Shown: positions 53,399 to 60,844 of the stretch, piece by piece
Layout: every line of letters begins with the position of its first letter
Numbering within the stretch: the stretch's first letter is position 1
Notes under the pieces: generated by a model
The model's database searches: none
Told to the model about the DNA's origin: nothing
Seen by the model: only the letters and a program-made list of their open reading frames with translations
Made by a program: the position numbers and the translations under genes
NCBI GenBank assembly: GCA_964609675.1
Contig: CAZSRX010000015.1
Span: 1-64,000, forward strand
Direction: 5' to 3'
Source of the DNA: CAZSRX01 sp964609675 [NCBI: uncultured Bacteroidota bacterium]
GTDB lineage: Bacteria; CLD3; SB21
DNA length: 64,000 bases

Positions 53399-53842
53399 AT
53401 GAAAGTTATTTTAAGAAGCCCGGTCGACAATCTCGGACAGGCCGGCGAGGTGGTGGACGTCAAGCCCGGTTATGCCCGCAACTATCTGGTACCCAAAGGC
53501 CTGGCGCTGCTGTTCACCAAGTCTAATCAGGCCGTTTACGAAAACGAGAAAAAACAGGCGGCGGCCCGCATCGCCAAAGAAAAACACGGCGCCGAACTGA
53601 TGGCCAAAAAACTCGAAGATATATCCGTGGAAATCGCGGTTTCCGTCGGCGAAGAAGACAAGTTGTTCGGCTCGGTGACCAGCCAGGATATCGCCGATCA
53701 GCTGCTTAACCAGAATGTGGAAATTGACAAACGTAAAATCCTGCTCGAAGAACCCATCAAGGCGCTCGGCCTGTATACCGTGGATGTCAAACTGCACCCT
53801 GAAGTGACCGGCAAGATCAAAGTATGGGTGGTTAAAAAGTAA
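53399..53842 (+). CDS. rplI: 50S ribosomal protein L9
   Basis: A 147-residue L9 that binds 23S rRNA domain V. The N-terminal domain has the signature LGQAGEVVDVKPGYARNYLV and PKGLALLFTKSNQ; the long central helix and the C-terminal domain (FGSVTSQDIADQLLNQN, IKALGLYTVDVKLHPEVTGK) follow at normal spacing. It ends the S6-S18-L9 operon with a bidirectional terminator. Confidence 0.97.
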   Translation: MKVILRSPVDNLGQAGEVVDVKPGYARNYLVPKGLALLFTKSNQAVYENEKKQAAARIAKEKHGAELMAKKLEDISVEIAVSVGEEDKLFGSVTSQDIADQLLNQNVEIDKRKILLEEPIKALGLYTVDVKLHPEVTGKIKVWVVKK

Positions 53843-53863
53843 CCCTTAACCTTAAAAGACTAA

Positions 53864-53900
53864 AAAAGCAGTTCTCTTTGAAGGAGAACTGCTTTTTATT
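53864..53900. terminator. Bidirectional Rho-independent terminator
   Basis: AAAAGCAGTTCTC pairs with GAGAACTGCTTTT around a 7-base loop (53864-53896), with T runs on both strands. It serves rplI on the plus strand and the convergent nuoB gene on the minus strand. Confidence 0.9.
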
Positions 53901-53923
53901 TTATCCGCTAAACCAATCGATGT

Positions 53924-54499
53924 TTATTTAAACTTTCCGGTAATGACTTCCGGGATCAGGTCCCCTTCCCGGCTTTGGAGTCCTACTTTATCCGGACTAT
54001 AGATACCCTCGTCGATAGCGTCTTTTTGATACACTTTTTCTTTCATCTCGATTTTTTTCTGGATTTTCATCAGCGCTTCCAGCACGCCTTCCGGCCGTGG
54101 GGGACAGCCGGGTATATACACATCTACAGGAATGAATTGATCCACGCCCTGAATCAGCGTGTAGGTGTTGAAAAAACCTCCGGTGGATGCGCAGGCGCCC
54201 ATCGAAATGCACCACTTTGGATCGGGCATCTGGTCCCATATTTTTTTAAGAACCGGCATCAGTTTGATAGCCACGCGGCCGGCCACAATCATCAGGTCGG
54301 CCTGACGCGGAGAAAACCGTATGGCCTCTGCACCGAAACGCGCCATATCGTAACGCGGTCCCAGCGTTCCCATTAACTCAATCGCGCAGCAGGCCGTACC
54401 AAAGGGCATCGGCCAGAGAGAATTCTTTCGGCCCCAGTCCCATAAGGCCTCCAGGCGTGTCGTTAAAACATTGTCTTTAAGGTCTTTGGTAATATCCAT
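53924..54499 (-). CDS. nuoB: NADH-quinone oxidoreductase subunit B (orphan copy)
   Basis: A 191-residue subunit of respiratory complex I that carries the terminal N2 4Fe-4S cluster. All cluster residues are present: the tandem cysteines in [11 protein letters not shown], the third in [14 protein letters not shown] and the fourth in [15 protein letters not shown]. The sequences [14 protein letters not shown] and [14 protein letters not shown] are standard. Other nuo genes are not adjacent, so this copy stands apart from the usual nuoA-N cluster, like the separate nuoB-type genes found with hydrogenase or partial complexes. It faces the ribosomal operon convergently. Confidence 0.9.
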   Translation of the reverse strand: MDITKDLKDNVLTTRLEALWDWGRKNSLWPMPFGTACCAIELMGTLGPRYDMARFGAEAIRFSPRQADLMIVAGRVAIKLMPVLKKIWDQMPDPKWCISMGACASTGGFFNTYTLIQGVDQFIPVDVYIPGCPPRPEGVLEALMKIQKKIEMKEKVYQKDAIDEGIYSPDKVGLQSREGDLIPEVITGKFK

Positions 54500-54527
54500 A
54501 GTGAATAGAAAATAATATTAATAAAAT

Positions 54528-54553
54528 CCGTAATCCCCGTGTGGAGATTACGG
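54528..54553 (-). terminator. Rho-independent terminator of the superoxide dismutase gene
   Basis: CCGTAATC-x-CC pairs with GG-x-GATTACGG around a GTGT loop, followed on the minus strand by ATTTTATT. It lies about 45 bases after the superoxide dismutase stop and about 30 bases before the nuoB start. Confidence 0.7.
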
Positions 54554-54597
54554 ATATATGATAATATAAAAATCAGTACATATTCAAGAAGAATAAA

Positions 54598-55212
54598 TTA
54601 TTTAGCCGATTTTTTAAAATATTCATTCACCTGGTCCCAGTTAATCACATTCCAGAAAGCGGCAACATAATCCGCCCGGCGGTTCTGGTACTTGAGGTAA
54701 TAAGCGTGCTCCCAGACATCGATGCCGAGAACCGGCTTCAGCCCTTCGGTCAGAGGGCTATCCTGATTGGGCGTACTGCCAATCACAAGTTGTCCTTTAG
54801 CGTCAACATTCAACCAGGCCCATCCGCTGCCGAAACGCCCCATGGCCGCTTTGGCAAACTCAGCCTTGAAATTATCGAAACTGCCGAATTTCTGGCGTAG
54901 GGCATCGGCAATATCCCCTTTGGGCTCGGCCGGCGCTTTGGGCGCAAGTATAGTCCAGAAGAAACTGTGATTGGCGTGACCGCCGGCGTTGTTGCGGATT
55001 ACGGTGCGGATTTCCTCCGGTACGGCGTTAAGATTCGATACCAGTTCTTCCGCGGTTTTGTTTTGAAGATTCGGGTATTTTTCAAGCGCGGTATTGGCGT
55101 TTGTAATGTACGCCTGATGATGCTTGGTGTGATGAATGTTCATGGTCATTTCATCAATGAAGGGTTCCAGCGCATTGTAAGCATAGGACAGAGGGGGAAG
55201 CGTTAATGACAT
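54598..55212 (-). CDS. sodA: Superoxide dismutase (Fe/Mn)
   Basis: A 204-residue cytoplasmic Fe/Mn superoxide dismutase. The N-terminal ligand H27 lies in [15 protein letters not shown]; the second is in [15 protein letters not shown], and the [15 protein letters not shown] block holds the remaining aspartate and histidine ligands. GSGWAWLNV is conserved. GGHANHS and the overall pattern favour manganese or cambialistic use; iron cannot be excluded. It has AAGTTT-like A+T-rich upstream DNA and a single-gene terminator. Confidence 0.94.
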   Translation of the reverse strand: MSLTLPPLSYAYNALEPFIDEMTMNIHHTKHHQAYITNANTALEKYPNLQNKTAEELVSNLNAVPEEIRTVIRNNAGGHANHSFFWTILAPKAPAEPKGDIADALRQKFGSFDNFKAEFAKAAMGRFGSGWAWLNVDAKGQLVIGSTPNQDSPLTEGLKPVLGIDVWEHAYYLKYQNRRADYVAAFWNVINWDQVNEYFKKSAK

Positions 55213-55429
55213 TTTTAAACTCCGTATTTAATTTTTTTAATAACTTCTTACTGCTGGTTACAACGTCATTAAAATGAAAATTATTCCGCGGAATCATACG
55301 GGACGAAAAGATGAATTTATCCTTTACCGAATGAAATTTATTCCCTATTATGATACGATGACAGGAAAACCAGAGTCTTGTGAAAATAGACATATCCTGT
55401 TGTGTTTCTAATTGATAAATTTTTTGATT

Positions 55430-55879
55430 ATGAAAACCAAAGAGACCGAGGCCTTGTCCTATTCCCACCGGGTAGCTGTAACGGCATTTATAATTGACAA
55501 TGGCCGATTTCTGCTATTAAAACGCAATAACGCGCCGCGGGTCTGGGGTTTGCCGGGCGGCCGGCTGAATCGGGATGAAGATCCGAATACCGGCATTCAC
55601 AGAGAAATTTTTGAGGAGACCGGCCTTACGGTAGAAATTATATCACCGGCCGGTATCTGGTACGGCGATTTCGGTCAGGGAATTTATATATCAATTGATT
55701 ATCTCGCCAGAAAAATTTCCGGCGACGTCGTATTATCGGATGAGCATGCCGATTACCGGTGGGCGTCTTTGGATGATCTGAAAAAAGGCAATCCGCCGTT
55801 ATCCGAAAGCGCTTCGGGATTTTCGCTGCCTTATTTTATCAATGCGTGGGCCTTGTATGTGAAAATGACGGCGCGGTAG
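55430..55879 (+). CDS. Nudix hydrolase
   Basis: A 149-residue Nudix protein that cleaves a nucleoside diphosphate linked to another moiety. The complete Nudix box G-x5-E-x7-REUxEExGU is GRLNRDEDPNTGIHREIFEE followed by TGL. The N-terminal beta strand RVAVTAFIIDNGRFLLLKRN is typical. Substrate specificity cannot be told; ADP-ribose, GDP-sugar or damaged nucleotides are all possible. The ATG at 55430 is preferred over an upstream TTG. Confidence 0.9.
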   Translation: MKTKETEALSYSHRVAVTAFIIDNGRFLLLKRNNAPRVWGLPGGRLNRDEDPNTGIHREIFEETGLTVEIISPAGIWYGDFGQGIYISIDYLARKISGDVVLSDEHADYRWASLDDLKKGNPPLSESASGFSLPYFINAWALYVKMTAR

Positions 55880-55903
55880 CTATAAGGAACAGTATCATTC
55901 CGG

Positions 55904-56233
55904 TCAGGTCTCAAACGGCGCGGTATCGATTTTAATTTCATCATTCTCGATAATTAAATCGAACGTCCTGAGGCGCGCGTTACCGGCGGCAAGATTGTTC
56001 AGCAGTTCACCTGTGGTAATATCAAACATCCAATCATGCAAGGGACAGGTAATGGAGCGTCCGTCCTGCACGCCCTCATGCAGCGGCGCGCCGCGATGAA
56101 GGCATTCGTCAGCGACAGCGTAATAGCGCCCTTCATAAAAATAAACAGCGATGCGTTTACCGTGGATTTCAACCGGCGTACCTTTACCCGGTTTTACGTC
56201 GGCGGTTTTCAGTATGGTTTGGATGTTCGACAT
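55904..56233 (-). CDS. Rieske [2Fe-2S] ferredoxin-like protein
   Basis: A 109-residue soluble Rieske protein resembling the ferredoxin subunits of aromatic dioxygenases and NirD. The cluster motif is C-x-H followed by C-x2-H: DECLHRGAPLHEG and SITCPLHDW. The normal fold is seen (VEIHGKRIAVYFYEGRYYAV, WMFDITTGELL). The start at 56233 gives the clean protein; an in-frame extension upstream crosses the queA terminator and is not credible. No oxygenase gene is adjacent. Confidence 0.88.
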   Translation of the reverse strand: MSNIQTILKTADVKPGKGTPVEIHGKRIAVYFYEGRYYAVADECLHRGAPLHEGVQDGRSITCPLHDWMFDITTGELLNNLAAGNARLRTFDLIIENDEIKIDTAPFET

Positions 56234-56242
56234 GGCGTTACT

Positions 56243-56275
56243 AAAAAAACAGCCTTTCCGGAATATCAGAAAGGC
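56243..56275 (-). terminator. Rho-independent terminator of queA
   Basis: GCCTTTC / GAAAGGC (56252-56258 and 56269-56275) with a 10-base loop, followed on the minus strand by seven T. It lies between the queA stop and the Rieske gene start, so the Rieske gene needs its own promoter or leaky read-through. Confidence 0.8.
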
Positions 56276-56296
56276 CGTTTGGTATAACATTCTTTC

Positions 56297-57322
56297 TTAT
56301 TGAATCAGCATCGCATCGCCGTAGCTGTAAAACCGATAGCCGTCTTTCATGGCTTTTTTATACGCCTTGAAAATCAGGTCGCGGTCGGCAAAGGCGCAGA
56401 CCAGCATCAGCAAGGTGGATTCCGGCATGTGGAAGTTGGTCAGCAGTTTATCGACGATTTTAAATTCGTAAGGCGGATAGATGAACTTGTCGGTCCAGCC
56501 GCGGTGCGGTTTGACGCGGTTGAGGGCAGTGATGGCGCTTTCGATGGTGCGGACCACGGTGGAGCCGACGGCAACCACTTTGCCGCCGTTATCCTTGGTC
56601 ATATTGATTGTACGCGCGGTGATTTCGGGGATTTCAAAATATTCGGAATCCATTTTGTGGCGGCCTAAATCTTCCACGGCCACTTTGCGGAAGGTACCGA
56701 GCCCGACATGCAGGATGACCGGAACAATTTTGACGCCTTTTCGTTTCAGACGCGTCAGGAGTTCCTTGGTAAAGTGCAGCCCGGCTGTGGGCGCCGCAAC
56801 GGAACCGCGCACCCGCGCGAATATCGTCTGGTAATCCTCCTTGTCTGATTCCTCAGCCGAGCGGCGTATATACGGCGGCAACGGGCATTGGCCGACTTTA
56901 TCGATGAATTTGTGGAAGTCGTTCTGGTAATTGAATCGCACGACGCGGCCGCCGGAAACCGTGTTGTCGATCACGTCACAATACACGCCGTCCACCACCA
57001 GGCGGTTGCCGATGCGCACCTTCCGCGCGGGTTTGACCAGCACTTCCCACAGATTATTTTCCAATTCGCGGAGTAGAAAAACCTCCACCCGGGCGTTGGT
57101 TTTCTCCTTGCGGGCAATGACACGGGCCGGAAACACGCGCGTTTCATTGATAACCAGACAATCATTCTTTGTTATATAATCCGGAAATTCTCGAAAAATA
57201 TGATCTTCAATGATACCGGTTTTTTTATTCACTACCATCATTTTTGCAGAATCTCTGGGATCAGCCGGATACTGTGCAATAAACTTCTCAGGAAGTTTAA
57301 ATTTAAAATCGGATAATTTCAT
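56297..57322 (-). CDS. queA: S-adenosylmethionine:tRNA ribosyltransferase-isomerase QueA
   Basis: A 341-residue enzyme of queuosine synthesis that transfers and rearranges the ribosyl group of SAM onto 7-aminomethyl-7-deazaguanine in tRNA. Family features are LPEKFIAQYPADPRDSAKMM, NDCLVINETRVFPARVIAR, CPLPPYIRR, AAPTAGLHFTKELLTRLKR, HVGLGTFRKVAVEDLGRHKM, VVAVGSTVVRTIES, LTNFHMPESTLLMLVCAF and FYSYGDAMLIQ. Length is normal. Other que genes are not in view. Confidence 0.97.
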   Translation of the reverse strand: MKLSDFKFKLPEKFIAQYPADPRDSAKMMVVNKKTGIIEDHIFREFPDYITKNDCLVINETRVFPARVIARKEKTNARVEVFLLRELENNLWEVLVKPARKVRIGNRLVVDGVYCDVIDNTVSGGRVVRFNYQNDFHKFIDKVGQCPLPPYIRRSAEESDKEDYQTIFARVRGSVAAPTAGLHFTKELLTRLKRKGVKIVPVILHVGLGTFRKVAVEDLGRHKMDSEYFEIPEITARTINMTKDNGGKVVAVGSTVVRTIESAITALNRVKPHRGWTDKFIYPPYEFKIVDKLLTNFHMPESTLLMLVCAFADRDLIFKAYKKAMKDGYRFYSYGDAMLIQ

Positions 57323-57517
57323 AGTGCCTCGGTTTATTAAGTTCGCTATCCGTTTTATTTAGGCTGTAAATATAATAAAAATAATGGTAAAAATCAACAG
57401 ATTTGTTTATTATTTCATTTTCAAATATTTAACACATGTATAATATAAACAATGAGATAGACATAATATTATTTTTGATTTTTATAATTCTTAAAAAAAT
57501 AGAGCGTTAATTTATAT

Positions 57518-57549
57518 AAAAAAAAAGCCCGCCGTTGGCGGACTTTTTT
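57518..57549 (-). terminator. Rho-independent terminator of the binding-protein genes
   Basis: Left arm AAGCCCGCC and right arm GGCGGACTT (57525-57545), with one mismatch and a GTT loop, are followed on the minus strand by nine T. It lies about 30 bases after the last SBP stop. Confidence 0.8.
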
Positions 57550-57576
57550 ACAATAGCAAAAAATATTTGGAATATT

Positions 57577-59199
57577 TTATTTAGCCAGCCACACAGTATT
57601 AAACCTTCTGACGGCGCTGGAATGCAATTGAAATCCGATGACATAATCGCGCATGGGAACAATGCTCAGACTATGGGCAATGGAAAACCAGGGAAGTTCC
57701 CGGTTGAAGACTTCGCAGGCTTTTTTATAGATACTGCTGCGTTCCACCGGATCAGTGGTTTGTTTACCTTTAATAATTAGTTCATGCATTTCCTGGCCGG
57801 TGTAGAAAGCGGCGTTGGTTGAAGGTTTCCGTTGAGCGATAGTTTTATCGAGTAACGGGTAGAAGAAGAAATGCGGATCCGGGGCGTCGCCGACCCATCC
57901 GGAAATGCTGAGTTCATGTTCGCCCTGTCCGCGGCGTTTGAGGAAATCCTGCCATTCCGGCGCAACGATTTCCGCTTCAATGCCTACCGCTTTAAGGTCC
58001 TGCTGGATAATTTCGGCCGCTTTCATACCGTCGGGCATATAATCCCGTATGATTTTCATGGTCCAGAGCGAGGTTTTAAATCCGTTGGGATAACCGGCTT
58101 CGGCAAGAAGCTGTCGGGATTTGGTGGTATCGTAGGGCGTAAAACGGATTTCCTCATTAAAGCCGAGCAGTACCGGCGGGATGGGGTTTTTAGCCGGACG
58201 GCCGAACTCCCCGAACACCTCTCTAACAAGCCGGTCGCGGTCAATCGCATAGACGATGGCCTGGCGAACGCGGAGGTCGTCAAAGGGTTTCTTACTGCAG
58301 TTCATTGCGAGATAAGACACATTAATACCGGCCTGGCGTATCAGTTTGATACCCTCCGTAGAATCCATTTCGGCGATATCGGATTTTTGAGGATTGGCCA
58401 TCATGTCAATCTCGCCGTTTTTCAGCATGCGCCACCGCTCACCGGCATCCTTAACGGGTTTCATAATGAGCGTATCAATATAAGGACGGCCTTTCCAGAA
58501 ATTTTCAAATGCGGCAAGAACCACCGTGCCGTCCGGATCCCAGCGGACAAACCTGAAAGGACCTGAGCCGACAGGGTTGCTGGAAAAATCGACGCCGTAC
58601 TTTTTCAACCCGGCCGGGCTGACAATGCCCATAAACGAAAGGGAAAGAATATTCAGAAACGTGGCGTCCGGTTTGAACAACTGGAATTGGATTGTCGAAT
58701 CATCCAGAACTTTTATATTCCGGATAATTTCATCTAAATCAAAATTTTTCCAGTATTCATATTCCAGCTTGGCCTTGTGGTAAGGGTGTTTTTTATTTCG
58801 CTGTCGCTCAAAGTTGATATATACGGCATCGGCGTTGATGGGCGTACCGTCGTGGAAGGTCAGGCCGGTCCGCAGATGGAACGTATACGTTGTGCCGTCT
58901 TCGCTGATGACCCAGCTTTTTGCCAGGCCGGGGTCGAGCGCCACGCGTCCGGCTTTCTGTTCAACGAGACCTTCAAAGATATTACCGGTAATCACGGACG
59001 ACTCCGTTTCTCGGGTCAGGGCCGGATCAAGGGTAATGGGCGGTCCGTTTTTGGCGTAAATCAAAGTACCACCGTATTTGGGCGTGGTCAGGTCAATTTC
59101 TGATTCAGGCAACTTGTCCTTTTTAGAACAGGCTACGCCAAGTAACAGAACCAGGCAGCAATGAAGCAGAATAGTCTTTTTCATCAAAATCGCTTTCAT
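57577..59199 (-). CDS. Oligopeptide-type ABC transporter substrate-binding lipoprotein
   Basis: A 540-residue family 5 extracellular solute-binding protein for peptides or related compounds. The lipoprotein signal ends at GVACSKK. Mature signatures include GGTLIYAKNGPPITLDPAL, DGTTYTFHLRTGLTFHDGTP, FNILSLSFMGIVSPAGL-like core, PVGSGPFRF, YLAMNCSKKPFDDLRVRQAI and AEAGYPNGF. It should deliver its ligand to an inner-membrane permease. It is a paralogue of the next gene and lies 5 bases downstream of it on the same strand. Starts at 59199 and 59184 are both open; no permease or ATPase gene is adjacent. Confidence 0.92.
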   Translation of the reverse strand: MKAILMKKTILLHCCLVLLLGVACSKKDKLPESEIDLTTPKYGGTLIYAKNGPPITLDPALTRETESSVITGNIFEGLVEQKAGRVALDPGLAKSWVISEDGTTYTFHLRTGLTFHDGTPINADAVYINFERQRNKKHPYHKAKLEYEYWKNFDLDEIIRNIKVLDDSTIQFQLFKPDATFLNILSLSFMGIVSPAGLKKYGVDFSSNPVGSGPFRFVRWDPDGTVVLAAFENFWKGRPYIDTLIMKPVKDAGERWRMLKNGEIDMMANPQKSDIAEMDSTEGIKLIRQAGINVSYLAMNCSKKPFDDLRVRQAIVYAIDRDRLVREVFGEFGRPAKNPIPPVLLGFNEEIRFTPYDTTKSRQLLAEAGYPNGFKTSLWTMKIIRDYMPDGMKAAEIIQQDLKAVGIEAEIVAPEWQDFLKRRGQGEHELSISGWVGDAPDPHFFFYPLLDKTIAQRKPSTNAAFYTGQEMHELIIKGKQTTDPVERSSIYKKACEVFNRELPWFSIAHSLSIVPMRDYVIGFQLHSSAVRRFNTVWLAK

Positions 59200-59204
59200 A
59201 TAAA

Positions 59205-60812
59205 TTACTTATTTAACCATACTTTATTGAAACGCCGGGCGTAACTGGCATAGGGTTGGAAATCCATCACATATTTCTGCATGGGAATAGTTACGACCGA
59301 GTGCGCAATAACAAACCAGGGCAGATCGCGATTAAATAAAACGCAGGCGTCTTTATATATCTTACTGCGCTCCAGCGGGCTGGTGGTGGTTTTGCCCTTC
59401 CGGATTAGCTGATACATCTCCTCGGAGCGGTAGAAGGCGATGTTGTTTGACTGTTTATGGTCGGCAACGGTTTTATCCAGCATGAAAAAGAAATTGTCCG
59501 GATCAGGGATATCGGCAATCCAGCCCATGATAGCCATATCGTGTTCACCCCTATAGAGGCGGTTGATATATTCATTCCAGGGATAGGTAACGATATCGGT
59601 CTGGATGCCGACGGCTTTAAGATCCTGCTGTATGAGAGCGGCGGCTTTTTTCCCGTCGGGCATATATTCGCGTGAAATGGGCAGAGTCCAGAGCGTGGCC
59701 TTAAAACCATTCGGATAGCCGGCATCAGCCAGCAGTTTGCGCGACAAATCGGGATCATACGGCGTGGGACGGACTTCTTCGTTGTAACCCAACAACATCG
59801 GCGGGATGGGATTTTTTGCTACGCGGCCCATCTCACCCAGTACACTATCAACCAATTTTTCACGGTTGATGGCATAGACCACGGCTTTCCGGACATTGAG
59901 TTTGTCGAAGGGTTTTTTGGACATATTCATGGCGAGATAGCCAATATTCACGCCGGGCTGCTGATATAATTTAATATTAGGATCCGCGTGCAAATCCTTA
60001 AAATGTTCGGCGCCGCCCATTTCGATCATATCATATTCGCCTTTCAGAAGTTTTTTAACCCGATCGGTGCCGTCAGGATTGGCGAGAAAAACAACGCGTT
60101 CCAGATACGGAGGCCCCTCCCAGTAATCCGGATTCGCTTCAAGCGTGAGTGTGCCGTCGTTGTCCATGCTGACGTAACGGAAAGGGCCTGTGCCCGACGG
60201 GTGTTTGCTGAATTCTTCATCCCATTTCTGCAGGGAAGTCGGGCTGGCGATAGCCAGAAATTGCATAGTCAGGATGTATAAAAAGGTTGCGTTCGGCTCA
60301 AACAAGGTCATCTGCACCGTCGAATCGTTGATTTTCTTTATATCTTTCAGGATCTTGTCCATGGACAGCGTTTTCCAATATTCATAGCGGTCGCCATTTT
60401 TATGCAGAGGATGTTTGGGATCCCGCTGGCGGTTGAAGTTAAACAGCACCGCATCCGCATTGAAGGGGGTGCCGTCGTGGAATTTGACGCCCGAACGCAG
60501 GTGAAACGTATAGGTAATGCCGTTGTCGGAAATATCCCACGAACGCGCCAGCGCCGGCGCCGTTCCGGTGGTCCCCAGCTTAAGCTGTACCAGCGATTCG
60601 AATATATTATCGCACGGAATCGTCGATTCCGATTCGGTCGTCAACGCCGGATCCAGAGTGGCCGGCGGATGGTTTTTCACATAAATTAACGTGCCGCCGA
60701 ATTTAGGTTGCATCGCAGTGCCGTCGGCCTGCGGATCACGGCTTTTGCCGCAGGATGCCATGACCATGCCGGCAACAATCAGCGTAAAAATCGTGCGTGA
60801 AATACGCCCCAT
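59205..60812 (-). CDS. Oligopeptide-type ABC transporter substrate-binding lipoprotein (paralogue)
   Basis: A 535-residue family 5 solute-binding lipoprotein, lipobox MASCGKS. It shares the whole length with the downstream protein: GGTLIYVKNHPPATLDPAL, YTFHLRSGVKFHDGTPFNAD, LTMQFLAIASPTSLQ, GTGPFRYVSMD, YLAMNMSKKPFDKLNVRKAV, and AKNPIPPMLLGYNEEVRPTP. Two such genes 5 bases apart form one translation unit and probably share a permease. No permease or ATP-binding genes are in the window, so their partners lie elsewhere. The upstream AGGAGG ribosome binding site is clear. Confidence 0.92.
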   Translation of the reverse strand: MGRISRTIFTLIVAGMVMASCGKSRDPQADGTAMQPKFGGTLIYVKNHPPATLDPALTTESESTIPCDNIFESLVQLKLGTTGTAPALARSWDISDNGITYTFHLRSGVKFHDGTPFNADAVLFNFNRQRDPKHPLHKNGDRYEYWKTLSMDKILKDIKKINDSTVQMTLFEPNATFLYILTMQFLAIASPTSLQKWDEEFSKHPSGTGPFRYVSMDNDGTLTLEANPDYWEGPPYLERVVFLANPDGTDRVKKLLKGEYDMIEMGGAEHFKDLHADPNIKLYQQPGVNIGYLAMNMSKKPFDKLNVRKAVVYAINREKLVDSVLGEMGRVAKNPIPPMLLGYNEEVRPTPYDPDLSRKLLADAGYPNGFKATLWTLPISREYMPDGKKAAALIQQDLKAVGIQTDIVTYPWNEYINRLYRGEHDMAIMGWIADIPDPDNFFFMLDKTVADHKQSNNIAFYRSEEMYQLIRKGKTTTSPLERSKIYKDACVLFNRDLPWFVIAHSVVTIPMQKYVMDFQPYASYARRFNKVWLNK

Positions 60813-60844
60813 AAGTTAACCTCCTTGTAATGGTGTATCCGTTT

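Noticed and set aside
57871-58566. 231-codon plus-strand open frame across the first binding-protein gene
   Set aside because: Antisense shadow of a well-supported family 5 binding protein.
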